A DNA stretch of 64,000 bases, taken from Sulfurimonas sp. (GTDB lineage Bacteria > Campylobacterota > Campylobacteria > Campylobacterales > Sulfurimonadaceae). The translations under genes and the position numbers were made by a program. This document shows positions 54,616-63,784 of this stretch, piece after piece. The notes under the pieces are model-generated. The model was given only the letters and a program-made list of their open reading frames with translations. It had not been told where the DNA came from and did no database searches. The first letter of the stretch is position 1. Each line of letters begins with the position of its first letter. The stretch is from contig VMSZ01000034.1 in the NCBI GenBank assembly GCA_013791885.1, forward strand, positions 33,556 through 97,555, read 5' to 3'.

Positions 54616-55168
54616 CAACTTCCCCAAAGAGAGCCGCGTTTAGTGAAAGATTAAAGAGTCTAAAAAGTTGTAAAAGTTTTATATCTAAATGGGTGTCAAA
54701 AGATTTCAACATAAATGAGTTATTGAAACTCTCATCAAAAATCCAAAAGTAACTATTGTCTCTTCTTTTAGCAATATCTGAACGCTTATCGTCGCCTTTG
54801 CCTATGTACCAAAAGAAATAGTCCTCTTTATATGAGAGAGAAATCATATCATCTACTATGTCTATCATCTCGCCATTACTTACGCTGTTGAAGTGACTGT
54901 AAATACTGTCTATACTTAAAATCGGAAGCAGTGGTCTCTCTTGCATATTTAAACTGTTAATTGAATTTAAAATGTAATTCTCAAGCCATTTTCTTTTTTC
55001 ATCAGTTACCAATATAATTGTTTTACCGTTAAGTATCTGCTCAAGCGCCTGTGCGGTAGTAGGAGTCCATTCAAAGCGCTGCTCTTCTAGCCAACTAAGA
55101 CTTCCGCCCTCTTCTCTGATGGCATCTAAAGTCCATTGTGCGAAATCTTGGTTGCTAGAATACGACAT
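54602..55168 (-). CDS. hobA: HobA, DnaA-binding replication initiation regulator
   Basis: A 188-residue SIS-fold protein that tetramerises and tethers DnaA at oriC in Helicobacter pylori. Matches to that protein are the N-terminal WTLDAIREEGGSLSWLEEQR, TIILVTDEKRKWLENYIL and MQERPLLPI segments and the closing DIKLLQLFRLFN. It is restricted to Campylobacterota and strongly supports the taxonomic call. A TTG opens the frame at 55171, but ATG 55168 is used. It lies seven bases after lysC and overlaps holB. Confidence 0.92.
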   Translation of the reverse strand: MSYSSNQDFAQWTLDAIREEGGSLSWLEEQRFEWTPTTAQALEQILNGKTIILVTDEKRKWLENYILNSINSLNMQERPLLPILSIDSIYSHFNSVSNGEMIDIVDDMISLSYKEDYFFWYIGKGDDKRSDIAKRRDNSYFWIFDESFNNSFMLKSFDTHLDIKLLQLFRLFNLSLNAALFGEVDVTS

Positions 55169-55175
55169 CAACGCT

Positions 55176-56387
55176 CTACTTATCTAATTCGTATGCGTCG
55201 TGAAGGCTTCTTACAGCAAGCTCCGCATACTTTTCAGCAATAACCATAGAGACTTTTATCTCTGAAGTTGAAATCATTGTGATGTTAATATTTTCATTTG
55301 CCATAGTGGTAAAAGCTTTAGCAGCAACACCCGTGTGGGACTTCATACCAACGCCTACTATAGAAACTTTACATATTTTTTCATCGTATGACTGTTCTGT
55401 AATATCGCCGCTTTCTATAAACTCTGCGACAACTTTTTTAGCATCGCTTAAATCACCTACAGGAACAGTAAAGTCAATGTTTGCAGAACCATCATGAGCG
55501 ACGTTTTGAATAATCATATCTATGTTTACATTATTTTGCGCAAGCTTGTTAAAAATATCAGAAGCGATTCCCGTTCTGTCTTTAACACCAAAAAGAGATA
55601 CTCTTGCCTGATTTTTGTCTAATGCTATTCCGCTTACTAATGGTTTTTCCATGATATTTTCTTCCTTAGTTATTAATGTCCCCTCTTCATTTGAGAAGCT
55701 TGTTCTTGTTACCAGATTTACGTTTAATTTTTTTGCCAACTCTACTGAGCGGTTTTGAAGTACTTTTGCACCCAAAGATGCAAGTTCCAACATTTCGTCA
55801 TAAGAGATTTTGTCCAGCTTTTTCGCTTTTGGCTCTATACGAGGATCGGTTGTGTAAATCCCGCTTACATCAGTATAGATTTCACACAAATCAGCTTTAA
55901 TTGCCCCGGCAATGGCAACGGCAGACAAGTCGCTTCCTCCGCGTCCAAGAGTCGTTACGTTTCCATCAAGTGAAACACCTTGAAAACCTGCAACCACAAT
56001 AATTTTTCCCTCTTTTATGGCCTTATGCATTGCTGTAGGGTCTATCTCTTCAATACGTGCTTTAGTATGAAGATTATCAGTCACAATTCCGGCTTTTCTA
56101 CCACTCATTGAAACAGCAGAGTGCCCCATTGCGTTTAGAGCAATTGCCAAAAGTGAAGCAGTTACTCTCTCTCCTGAACTTAAAAGCATATCCATTTCAG
56201 AACGCTCAGGGTCAGCAGAAAAATGTTCCGCATACGCTACAAGTTTGTTTGTCTCGCCGCTCATAGCAGAAACTACGACAACCACATCATGCCCAGCTTT
56301 TTTTGTTTCACTTACGCGATTCGCAACATTTTGTATGCGTTCCAAGTCGCCAACGCTTGTCCCGCCAAATTTTTGAACTATCAACAT
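55176..56387 (-). CDS. lysC: Aspartate kinase
   Basis: A 403-residue enzyme starting the aspartate pathway to lysine, threonine and methionine. The kinase domain opens VQKFGGTSVGDLERIQNV and has TLGRGGSDLSAVAIAGA and YTDVSGIYTTDPRI. Two C-terminal ACT domains (~265-400; VSLFGVKDRTGIASDIF and VSIVGVGMKSHTGVAAKAF) imply feedback control. Its ATG directly follows the nudH stop. Confidence 0.96.
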   Translation of the reverse strand: MLIVQKFGGTSVGDLERIQNVANRVSETKKAGHDVVVVVSAMSGETNKLVAYAEHFSADPERSEMDMLLSSGERVTASLLAIALNAMGHSAVSMSGRKAGIVTDNLHTKARIEEIDPTAMHKAIKEGKIIVVAGFQGVSLDGNVTTLGRGGSDLSAVAIAGAIKADLCEIYTDVSGIYTTDPRIEPKAKKLDKISYDEMLELASLGAKVLQNRSVELAKKLNVNLVTRTSFSNEEGTLITKEENIMEKPLVSGIALDKNQARVSLFGVKDRTGIASDIFNKLAQNNVNIDMIIQNVAHDGSANIDFTVPVGDLSDAKKVVAEFIESGDITEQSYDEKICKVSIVGVGMKSHTGVAAKAFTTMANENINITMISTSEIKVSMVIAEKYAELAVRSLHDAYELDK

Positions 56388-56858
56388 CTATAAAAGTCCC
56401 TCTTTTTTAAAATGATTTATTACTACTTCATAAACACTTTTTTTGAAATGTGCCGTTAAATCTAAAACATCTTCAACACTCACAAACTTATGAGACAAAA
56501 ACTCCGGATGTTCTGTCTCAAGATTTATTACTGCGTTTTTCTTCAAACGCAGTAAAAAATAGCGCTGCGTTTGACCTTTGTACGGCTTCATCGTTTTTGC
56601 TATGCTTGGAGGAAAATCATACGAAATCCACTCAGGATATTCAGCAATAATCTCAGCCTCCATAGTTCCTATTTCTTCTTCGAGTTCACGAAAAAGTGCC
56701 GCTACTACGTCTTCGCCCTCATCAATACCACCCTGTGGAAACTGCCAGATATCAGTCAAATCATTTCTTTGTGCTATAAATAACTCTTTTTTGTCCGGAT
56801 ACGCATCCGAGACGATAATCATCGCAACATTAGGACGATATATATCTTCTTTGTTCAT
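56388..56858 (-). CDS. rppH: RNA pyrophosphohydrolase (Nudix)
   Basis: A 156-residue Nudix hydrolase that removes pyrophosphate from mRNA 5' ends or hydrolyses dinucleoside polyphosphates. The opening YRPNVAMIIV and the Nudix box GGIDEGEDVVAALFRELEEE then IGT are complete (G-5-E-7-REXXEEXG). It also has YEVVINHFKKEG at the C-terminus. AGGTG precedes the ATG. It heads the nudH-lysC-hobA-holB-folP run seen in Helicobacter. Three AAACGCA heptamers lie within 40 bases (56532-56572). Confidence 0.93.
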   Translation of the reverse strand: MNKEDIYRPNVAMIIVSDAYPDKKELFIAQRNDLTDIWQFPQGGIDEGEDVVAALFRELEEEIGTMEAEIIAEYPEWISYDFPPSIAKTMKPYKGQTQRYFLLRLKKNAVINLETEHPEFLSHKFVSVEDVLDLTAHFKKSVYEVVINHFKKEGLL

Positions 56859-57005
56859 AAAAGCACCTATATTTTAGTATCGCGATTATACAAGATTCGC
56901 TATTAAAATAAAATAATTTCAGTTCTAAACAAAGCTTTATTCGCAATTTGTTCGAAAGTTTTATTTTAGATATACTTCACCATAATAATTGAGCAAGGCA
57001 CTAAA

Positions 57006-57302
57006 ATGACAGATATTGAAATTGCAAGATATGAAGTTCAAAAGAAAAATATAGTTGTGGCTTATCTTTTGTGGTGGTTTTTGGGATTATTTGGAGCCCA
57101 TAGATTCTATATGGACAGACCAAAAGCAATTTTTATGCTTCTGCTGGGAATTGCAAGTTTTTTGACACTTTTTATTGGTATCGGTGTTATACTTTTCATA
57201 CCCCTGTGGATTTGGTGGTTTGTTGATGCATTTTTAGTTCACAAATGGGTAACTCATTATAATCTTTCTCTTCTTGACACATATGTAAATAGTAACTCGT
57301 AG
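57006..57302 (+). CDS. TM2-domain membrane protein
   Basis: A 98-residue protein with the TM2 pattern: YLLWWFLGLFGAHRFYMDRP, a second helix IAMFMLLLG-like (residues ~43-70) and the W-rich WIWWFVDAFLV. TM2 proteins are of unknown function. Five bases separate it from hemW, so they may share a transcript. Confidence 0.85.
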   Translation: MTDIEIARYEVQKKNIVVAYLLWWFLGLFGAHRFYMDRPKAIFMLLLGIASFLTLFIGIGVILFIPLWIWWFVDAFLVHKWVTHYNLSLLDTYVNSNS

Positions 57303-57307
57303 GTCGA

Positions 57308-58363
57308 ATGCTACTATATATTCACATCCCTTTTTGCGATTCCAAATGCTCTTACTGTGCATTCAACTCTTACGTTGATAAGTTTCACCTCAAAGAGCAC
57401 TACATGCTTGCGCTGCAAACGCAGCTTATGTATGAACTTAAAAGATTTGACGCAAAAGAAAAAAGTATTCAGACACTTTTCATTGGAGGGGGAACACCTT
57501 CGACGGTTTCACCTGAACTTTATGAGCCGATTTTTAAACTCCTTAAACCTTACTTCGCCCCAAATATAGAAATGACAAGCGAGGCCAACCCAAATTCTGC
57601 AAGCTATGCATGGCTTCTTGGAATGTACAAACTTGGCATTAACCGCATCAGCTTCGGCGTACAAAGTTTCAATGAAGAAAAGCTCAAACTCCTTAACCGT
57701 GCCCACTCTCCAAAACAGGCTAAAGAAGCCATCATAAACGCAAGTAAAATAGGCTTTAAAAACCTCTCACTTGATTTAATTTATGCCACACTCGGAGATA
57801 CAAAAGAGCTCCTGTTGCAAGACTTAAACACTGCGTTTAAACTTCCAATAAATCATTTAAGTGCCTACGCGCTGACCATTGAGGAGGGGACTCCATTTGA
57901 GCGAAAACCGCATATGGCAAAAGAGAAGCTTTCTCTGACGACTTGGCTTTTTAAAGAGATTGAAAAACGCGGGTTCTCACAGTATGAGATAAGTAATTTT
58001 GGCTCTTACAGAAGCAGACACAACTTAGGCTATTGGCTCTATGAAGATTACATTGGGGCTGGAAGCGGAGCTGTGGGCAAACTTGGAACCCAAAGATTTT
58101 ATCCGACTGCAAATCTCGAGGAGTACATCAAAAACCCTCTTAACATTCAAAGTGAAAGTTTAAGCATTGAGGATAAAAAACTCGAACAATTTTTCTTAGG
58201 ACTGCGCTCATGCGTCGGAATTAAAGAAGAGATAATGAGTCAGGAAGAACTCAAGCGTGCACAACTGCTTTTTACTGAAAAAAAGTTGGATTTTTTTGAG
58301 AATACTTTTTATAACAAAGATTTTTTATTATCTGACGAAATAGCGCTTTTTTTATCTTCTTGA
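57308..58363 (+). CDS. hemW: Radical SAM heme-chaperone-like protein HemW
   Basis: A 351-residue radical SAM protein. The cluster motif is CDSKCSYCAF (CxxxCxxC) in HIPFCDSKC; further marks are TLFIGGGTPS, EANPNS, GINRISFGVQSFN and LDLIYATLGDT. It resembles HemW (heme chaperone) more than true coproporphyrinogen dehydrogenase HemN because the short N-terminus lacks HemN-specific residues. AAACGCAG occurs twice. Confidence 0.9.
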   Translation: MLLYIHIPFCDSKCSYCAFNSYVDKFHLKEHYMLALQTQLMYELKRFDAKEKSIQTLFIGGGTPSTVSPELYEPIFKLLKPYFAPNIEMTSEANPNSASYAWLLGMYKLGINRISFGVQSFNEEKLKLLNRAHSPKQAKEAIINASKIGFKNLSLDLIYATLGDTKELLLQDLNTAFKLPINHLSAYALTIEEGTPFERKPHMAKEKLSLTTWLFKEIEKRGFSQYEISNFGSYRSRHNLGYWLYEDYIGAGSGAVGKLGTQRFYPTANLEEYIKNPLNIQSESLSIEDKKLEQFFLGLRSCVGIKEEIMSQEELKRAQLLFTEKKLDFFENTFYNKDFLLSDEIALFLSS

Positions 58364-58426
58364 AGGAAGTTTAATTATTCTTTAGCTAGAATCACACCCT
58401 TATCTTACAAATTCTGAAGGTTTTAC

Positions 58427-58828
58427 ATGTTTGGCATGGGTTTTACTGAAATACTTATTATTCTCGTCGTAGCTATTCTTTTTTTAGGGCCGGACAAGCT
58501 CCCCACGGCAATGGTTGACATTGCAAAATTTTTTAGAAATATGAAAAAAACAATCGGGACACTCAAAGATACTCTCGAAGAAGAGATGAATGTGTCTGAA
58601 ATCAAAAAAGAGGCGCTTTCTTATAAAAAAGAGCTTCTGAGTGCAAGTGAAAATCTCTCACGTGTAACAGATATGACAAAAGTCGGAGAAGAGATGTCTA
58701 AACTCGGTGATGACATTATCAATGATATAGAAAAACCGGCTACGCCTAAAGCCCCTCCGGTTCAAGAAAAAATTACCTTTGAAAAAAAGCAAAAACCAAT
58801 AGAAAAAGAAGAGAAAGCTGATGTTTGA
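58427..58828 (+). CDS. tatB: Sec-independent translocase subunit TatB
   Basis: A 133-residue protein with one N-terminal helix (FGMGFTEILIILVVAILFLGP) followed by the PDKLP hinge and amphipathic helix, then a charged coiled tail. A Glu in the first helix (residue 8) marks TatB rather than TatA. It binds twin-arginine substrates with TatC, whose gene overlaps by eight bases. GAAGG lies before the ATG. Confidence 0.93.
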   Translation: MFGMGFTEILIILVVAILFLGPDKLPTAMVDIAKFFRNMKKTIGTLKDTLEEEMNVSEIKKEALSYKKELLSASENLSRVTDMTKVGEEMSKLGDDIINDIEKPATPKAPPVQEKITFEKKQKPIEKEEKADV

Positions 58829-59633
58829 TGATTTAAAACCACATTTAGTTGAATTAAGAAAACGTCTGGGCATCTCTGTTGGGACTCTTGTTGTCACATT
58901 TTTTGTTATGTTTTACTTCCATGAGCCACTTTTAAACTGGATAGTTGCCCCGCTTGATACTGCGCTCATAGAAGTTGGGAAAAAATCCCTGCACGCAGCA
59001 GATGGTATGATAACCACCAGCCAGGTTGGAGGAGCATTTTTCGTAGCTCTCAAAGTAGCATTTTTCGCGGCAATTCTCGGATCACTGCCAATCATACTCG
59101 CTCAACTTTGGATGTTTGTAGCGCCTGGTCTTTACGCAAATGAGAAAAAAATGCTTATTCCGTTTATTGTCGGCGGAAGCGGAATGTTTTTTGTCGGCGT
59201 TGCATTTGCTTACTATATCGTCACACCATTTGGATTTGACTTCCTCATTACTTTTGGTAGTTTCAAATTCACACCACTCATCAACATAGAAGATTATGTA
59301 GGCTTTTTCACAAAGATTATGTTTGGTTTCGGCTTAGCTTTTGAACTTCCGATTTTTGCATACTTTTTAGCACTTTTAGGTCTAGTAGATGACAGACAAA
59401 TGCGTGATTTTTTCAAGTATGCTGTCGTTCTTATTTTTATCATAGCAGCACTTCTCACGCCTCCGGATGTTTTAACGCAGCTACTTATGGCAATTCCTCT
59501 TGTTATACTTTATGGTATTTCCATACTCATTGTTAGAGCTGTAAACCCGGCTCCTCCATTGGAAGAAGAAGATGAAACTGAAGATGAAGACGAAGAAGAG
59601 AGTTCAGACGGTGCGACTCGTTTAGAGAAATAG
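58821..59633 (+). CDS. tatC: Sec-independent translocase subunit TatC
   Basis: A 270-residue six-helix membrane protein. It has the N-terminal HLVELRKRLG substrate-contact region, the FVAPGLYANEKK loop and the FGLAFELPIFAYFLALLGLV helix with its conserved Glu. The C-terminal tail is acidic (EEEDETEDEDEEE). Translationally coupled to tatB; queA follows one base later. Confidence 0.95.
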   Translation: MFDDLKPHLVELRKRLGISVGTLVVTFFVMFYFHEPLLNWIVAPLDTALIEVGKKSLHAADGMITTSQVGGAFFVALKVAFFAAILGSLPIILAQLWMFVAPGLYANEKKMLIPFIVGGSGMFFVGVAFAYYIVTPFGFDFLITFGSFKFTPLINIEDYVGFFTKIMFGFGLAFELPIFAYFLALLGLVDDRQMRDFFKYAVVLIFIIAALLTPPDVLTQLLMAIPLVILYGISILIVRAVNPAPPLEEEDETEDEDEEESSDGATRLEK

Positions 59634-59634
59634 T

Positions 59635-60663
59635 TTGAACCAACAAGAGCTTCTCACTGCAAGTTATGACTTTGAGCTTCCCTCAAAGCTCATAGCAACA
59701 CATCCAGCCCACCCAAGAGACCATGCAAAACTATTAGTTTACAACAGACAAACGCAAGAGATTACACATGCTCATTTTTATGATTTTGAAAAATTTCTGC
59801 CAAAAAATGTCGCACTCATTTTTAACAATACAAAAGTTATAAAAGCAAGACTTTTTGGGCATAAAGCAAGTGGCGGAAAAATAGAGCTTCTTATAAATAG
59901 AGCCGTAAATGCAAATGAAGTCAATGTTTATATACGAGGAAAAGTAAAAGAAGGAACTCCCATTTTCTTTGATGCAGATCTTGAAGCACGCGTAAAAGAG
60001 CTGCATGAAGACGGCAGTCGTGTCGTTGAATTTTTTGTTGAAAACAAACTGCTGCGTTTTGAAGAGCTGCTTCCAATTATAGAACAGATAGGTCACGTTC
60101 CGCTTCCTCCTTATATACAAAGAGAAGACAACAAAGAAGATGAGAATGAATACCAAAGCGTTTTTGCCAAAGAAGAAGGTGCCGTAGCCGCACCCACAGC
60201 TTCCCTTCATTTTACAGAGGAACAGCATAAAAGAGTAACGCAAAACTATAAACACGCCTACGTCACTCTGCATGTCGGAAGCGGAACGTTTAAGCCTGTT
60301 GAAGCAGAGATTATTACAGACCATCCAATGCATTCTGAGTACTATGACATCTCTAAAGAAGCCAAAGAACTGCTTGATTCTGATGCTAAAATTTTAAGTG
60401 TAGGGACAACTTCTACAAGAACCGTAGAGTTTTATGTAAGACACAAAGAGCAAACGCATGGTGAGGCAAATCTTTTTTTACACCCAAACAACAAACCGCT
60501 TCGGGTCAATCACCTGCTGACAAATTTTCATCTTCCAAAGTCTACGTTACTGATGCTCGTTGCCTCATTTGTAGGACTCGAAAAAGCGCAGGAACTTTAT
60601 AAAAGTGCCATTGAAAATGAGTATAGATTTTATTCTTACGGCGATGCGATGTTGATTTTATAA
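59635..60663 (+). CDS. queA: S-adenosylmethionine:tRNA ribosyltransferase-isomerase
   Basis: A 342-residue enzyme that converts preQ1-tRNA to epoxyqueuosine. Signatures are YDFELPSKLIATHPAHPRD, FNNTKVIKARLFG, ELLINRAV, GAVAAPTASLHFT, THVGSGTFKPV-like VTLHVGSGTF and NHLLTNFHLPKSTLLMLV. The start is TTG 59635, two bases after the tatC stop. It converges with dprA with a six-base overlap. Confidence 0.95.
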   Translation: MNQQELLTASYDFELPSKLIATHPAHPRDHAKLLVYNRQTQEITHAHFYDFEKFLPKNVALIFNNTKVIKARLFGHKASGGKIELLINRAVNANEVNVYIRGKVKEGTPIFFDADLEARVKELHEDGSRVVEFFVENKLLRFEELLPIIEQIGHVPLPPYIQREDNKEDENEYQSVFAKEEGAVAAPTASLHFTEEQHKRVTQNYKHAYVTLHVGSGTFKPVEAEIITDHPMHSEYYDISKEAKELLDSDAKILSVGTTSTRTVEFYVRHKEQTHGEANLFLHPNNKPLRVNHLLTNFHLPKSTLLMLVASFVGLEKAQELYKSAIENEYRFYSYGDAMLIL

Positions 60664-61431
60664 GAGGTTTACTCTTGCGTTTACTACTTTTATTTCTCCG
60701 CTAAGTTCCGCTTCAAAAGTTCTTTGCGGATGCTTCTTTAAAAGCTCTTCATAGCTTGGGTTTGTTTTGCAAAACTCTGTAAAATCATCACTTGCTGCGT
60801 TTGCAATATCTAGAGTGCCAAACTGTTTTACAAAGGCATCAACATCATATATAGCTTTAGCCTGTCCATTTCTAAGCAGTTCTTGTGTTGCACTGCTCTC
60901 GCCTAGTCTCTGAGGCAGAACATAAATCTCTTTACCCATCGCCAAAGCAAATTCAACGCTTCGCATACTCCCGCTTCCAAGTTCAGCTTCACTTACAATC
61001 AGCACATCGCCAAGAGCTACAACCAACTCATTGCGTGCAACAAAACTCCAAGGTGCAGCTTGAAAATCCGGAGCAAACTGACTGAGTAAAAGTCCATGTT
61101 TTTCTATTTCGCTTAATAAATTTGTATTTACTTTTGGATATTTGAGATTTATTCCGCACGGCAAAACAGAAATAGTGTTCGTGTTCCCTGCTCCGCTGTG
61201 TGCCATGGCATCAATACCCATAGCTCCGCCACTGACAATGCAAACTCCAGCTCGAGAGAGTTTAGAAGAGAGTTCTTGTGTCAATTGGCGAGAATACTTT
61301 GTGGGTTTTCTAGTTCCGACAATAGAGATTTTTTTTCGTTCTAAAAGTTTTTCGTTGCCACTATAATATATCTCTTTTGGATAATTCTTCATAGAACTAA
61401 GCTCGGGTATATTACGGATGATTTTTTGCAT
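60658..61431 (-). CDS. dprA: DNA-processing protein DprA
   Basis: A 257-residue Rossmann-fold protein that loads RecA onto incoming single-stranded DNA in natural transformation. Marks are ISIVGTRKPTKYS, VSGGAMGIDAMAH, TISVLPCGIN and the SGSMRSVEFALAMGKEIYV segment. It is short, lacking the extra N- and C-terminal domains, as in other Campylobacterota. It ends overlapping queA and begins five bases after the polysaccharide-deacetylase-like gene. Confidence 0.93.
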   Translation of the reverse strand: MQKIIRNIPELSSMKNYPKEIYYSGNEKLLERKKISIVGTRKPTKYSRQLTQELSSKLSRAGVCIVSGGAMGIDAMAHSGAGNTNTISVLPCGINLKYPKVNTNLLSEIEKHGLLLSQFAPDFQAAPWSFVARNELVVALGDVLIVSEAELGSGSMRSVEFALAMGKEIYVLPQRLGESSATQELLRNGQAKAIYDVDAFVKQFGTLDIANAASDDFTEFCKTNPSYEELLKKHPQRTFEAELSGEIKVVNARVNLL

Positions 61432-61436
61432 TTATG

Positions 61437-62519
61437 TCAATACATTTTATTGATGTAAACCAATTCAACATCTTCAAAAAGTTTTTTTGATTCGGCCAAT
61501 GCAAGGATTGTATTGGCATGCGGATGTCCAATAGCAATAGCGCTTCCATGTTTTTTTGCAATCTCAATCACTTGTTTTATCTGCTTATTTACAAAAGCTT
61601 TGTCCATCTGATGATCTAAAAATACATCTCTTGAAACATAAGGCAGACCAAGACTTTTCATTATCTTTGGTGCTTGTGTTGTAGCGGTTGTTCTACTGTC
61701 AATAAAATTAATATCGTTAGCTTGCAAAGCATTCATCAACTTTTGCATCGCAACTTCATTTGAAGTGAACTTGCTGCCTGTGTGGTTATTAATGTAATGT
61801 ACTTTTGGAAAAAGTGTTTTTATCTCTTTTATTCTTGAAGAAATTTTTTCTTGTGAATCATTTATTCTCAATGTTGAGGGTTCTTCAGCACTAAAACTTT
61901 GTGCCTCCATTGGAAGGTGAACCATATATAAACTCTCTTGAGCAGCGAGCTTTGCCGAATTTGGACGAGCAGCACTTGGTGGTAAAAACGCCATAGTGAT
62001 CGGCATAGAAAGAGCTTTAATGGCTCTCACCTGAGAACGAGTGCCCACATCATCAATAATGATTGCAACTCTTGGTTTGGCAGATGTTTGTTTAATCTCT
62101 CTAATCTCTATGGCCGAGATGACATCAAGATTTTCATCATCAATCTCATGAGAAGCTGAAGTATAATTAAGCCCTTTTTTAACACTTTCTTCTTTTTTTA
62201 CAGGTATTTCTTCCTTACTCTGTAACAGAGCAGTTGTATTATCCTGCTTCTCTTCTTTTTTTAAAACATCTTTGAGTTTTTCGTTAATGCTCTTTTCATC
62301 TTCTTTCTTGCTGGCCTCTTGCATTTTTTTCAAATATGCCACTTTTTTTGCGTTCTCTGTCTTCTCTTTTTTCGCAAAATCTTCCTTGGCATTTTCATAT
62401 CCAAAATAATATCCTGCTACAAGTGAACTCAGTATTAACGCAATCACAGCCAAAGTCCATGCAGTTATAGTTAGCAGTTTGGATTCTGTGTGCGCCTTGC
62501 TTTTTCTTCTTTTTGCCAT
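61437..62519 (-). CDS. Divergent polysaccharide deacetylase family protein (YibQ/DUF610-like)
   Basis: A 360-residue membrane-anchored protein. An N-terminal basic stretch and helix (AWTLAVIALILSSLVAGYYF) are followed by a Lys/Glu-rich coil (~50-125). The catalytic-type domain (~145-360) contains RVAIIIDDVGTR, ITMAFLPPSA, VHLPMEAQS, INNHTGSKFTS and AIGHPHANT. These match the divergent deacetylases, where enzymatic activity is unproven. It is probably periplasmic. Cotranscription with dprA is likely. Confidence 0.85.
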   Translation of the reverse strand: MAKRRKSKAHTESKLLTITAWTLAVIALILSSLVAGYYFGYENAKEDFAKKEKTENAKKVAYLKKMQEASKKEDEKSINEKLKDVLKKEEKQDNTTALLQSKEEIPVKKEESVKKGLNYTSASHEIDDENLDVISAIEIREIKQTSAKPRVAIIIDDVGTRSQVRAIKALSMPITMAFLPPSAARPNSAKLAAQESLYMVHLPMEAQSFSAEEPSTLRINDSQEKISSRIKEIKTLFPKVHYINNHTGSKFTSNEVAMQKLMNALQANDINFIDSRTTATTQAPKIMKSLGLPYVSRDVFLDHQMDKAFVNKQIKQVIEIAKKHGSAIAIGHPHANTILALAESKKLFEDVELVYINKMY

Positions 62520-62637
62520 CTCTTAGAGGTACCCTAAATTTTTAAATAACTATACCCTACTAATGCAAAAACTGAACTTTTTCTTTGCATTTTGTCATCT
62601 TTTTATACACTTTACTCTCCCAGAAATACAATTTTAT

Positions 62638-62748
62638 TTGCTTATTTTAAGCTTAATTCTATATAATTCCATGTTCCTTTCTCTTTGTATCTTTTTAAAT
62701 TAAGAGATATATTTAAATCCGAAAGGGAAACAAGTGCCATTTGTGGCA
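62638..62748 (+). promoter_or_regulatory. rpsF operon promoter and possible S6:S18 leader structure
   Basis: TTGCTT-18 nt-TATAAT (62662-62667) is placed about 105 bases before rpsF. The leader holds a CCG at 62719-62721 and a small hairpin TGCCA-TTTG-TGGCA (62735-62748). A CCG-bearing leader motif recognised by the S6:S18 complex is known for rpsF operons; the match here is partial and the call is tentative. Confidence 0.45.
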
Positions 62749-62772
62749 AATACCAAAAGGAGATCATACTAT

Positions 62773-63183
62773 ATGAGACACTACGAAAACCTTGTAATCG
62801 TAAAACCTACGTTAACAGCAGAAGAAATTCAAAGCAACATTAATGCTATCGAAGAAGTAATCACTTCAAACGGTGGTGAAATCGCAACTACAGACGCAAT
62901 GGGAATGAGAAAATTAGCATACCCAATCAACAAAAACGAGCGTGGATATTTCCATGTTATTTATTACACAATTGCTCCAGCAGCAATTTCTGAAATCGAA
63001 AGACGTTTCCGTATCAACGAAGAATTACTTCGTTTTGTTACTATCAAATACGATACAAAACGTGAAGTAGCTGCATGGAACAAATTAGTTGAAAAAGCTA
63101 AAAAAGGCACTACACCTGCTAAAGCAGAAGTAGAAGCTGAAACAGTTGTTGAAGAAGCAGCTGCAGAAGCAGTAGCAGAGTAA
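62773..63183 (+). CDS. rpsF: 30S ribosomal protein S6
   Basis: A 136-residue S6: MRHYENLVIVKPTLTAEEI opening, MRKLAYPINKNERGYFHVIY and RRFRINEELLRFVTIK. An Ala/Glu-rich C-terminal tail (~100-136) extends beyond the core. ATG 62773 is used because AAGGAG lies just upstream and the family starts MRHYE; the frame opens earlier at a GTG. First gene of rpsF-ssb-rpsR. Confidence 0.97.
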   Translation: MRHYENLVIVKPTLTAEEIQSNINAIEEVITSNGGEIATTDAMGMRKLAYPINKNERGYFHVIYYTIAPAAISEIERRFRINEELLRFVTIKYDTKREVAAWNKLVEKAKKGTTPAKAEVEAETVVEEAAAEAVAE

Positions 63184-63217
63184 TTGCAAAAAAACGCTGA
63201 ACACTTAAGGATAACCT

Positions 63218-63760
63218 ATGTTTAACAAAGTCATATTAGTTGGAAACTTAACGCGCGACATCGAACTCAGATATTCTCAAGGCGGAATGGGCATAGCAAG
63301 TACTGCTATCGCTACAAGCCGTAAATTCACTAGTAATGGTGAAAAAAAAGAGGAAATCTGTTTCGTTGATATTACATTTTTTGCAAGAAGTGCAGAAGTT
63401 GCCAATCAATACCTTCGTAAAGGAAGTAAAATTCTTGTCGAGGGAAGACTTAGTTTTGACCAATGGGTTGACCAAAATGGACAAAAGCGTTCAAAGCACT
63501 CAGTTGTAGTTGAAACAATGCAGATGCTAGATTCTAAGGGTGACAACCAAGGCTCAGGCCAAGGTGGCTACAATAACAGTATGCCTGCACCTTCTCAGGA
63601 TTATAGCCAAGATTCTTATGCTCCTCAACAGGGAAAAGCGCAAAGTTATCAACAACCACAGCCAAGTTACAACAACAAAGCTAGAGAACAGAGTCGTCAA
63701 ATGCCAAGTAGTAATGATATTCCTACTATCGACATTGATGAAGATGAAATTCCATTTTAG
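63218..63760 (+). CDS. ssb: Single-stranded DNA-binding protein
   Basis: A 180-residue SSB. The OB fold (1-110) starts MFNKVILVGNLTRDIELRY and includes VDITFFARSAEVANQYLRKG and VEGRLSFDQWVDQNGQ. A Gln/Ser/Tyr-rich linker follows, and the acidic C-terminal tip DIDEDEIPF recruits replication and repair partners. It sits between the S6 and S18 genes as in many bacteria. Confidence 0.97.
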   Translation: MFNKVILVGNLTRDIELRYSQGGMGIASTAIATSRKFTSNGEKKEEICFVDITFFARSAEVANQYLRKGSKILVEGRLSFDQWVDQNGQKRSKHSVVVETMQMLDSKGDNQGSGQGGYNNSMPAPSQDYSQDSYAPQQGKAQSYQQPQPSYNNKAREQSRQMPSSNDIPTIDIDEDEIPF

Positions 63761-63784
63761 AAATAGATAACAAAAGGAAATAAC

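Noticed and set aside
59734..60333. 199-residue open frame antisense to queA
   Set aside because: It lies wholly within queA, is rich in Cys, Phe and Tyr as antisense shadows of AT-rich genes are, and shows no domain or start signal.
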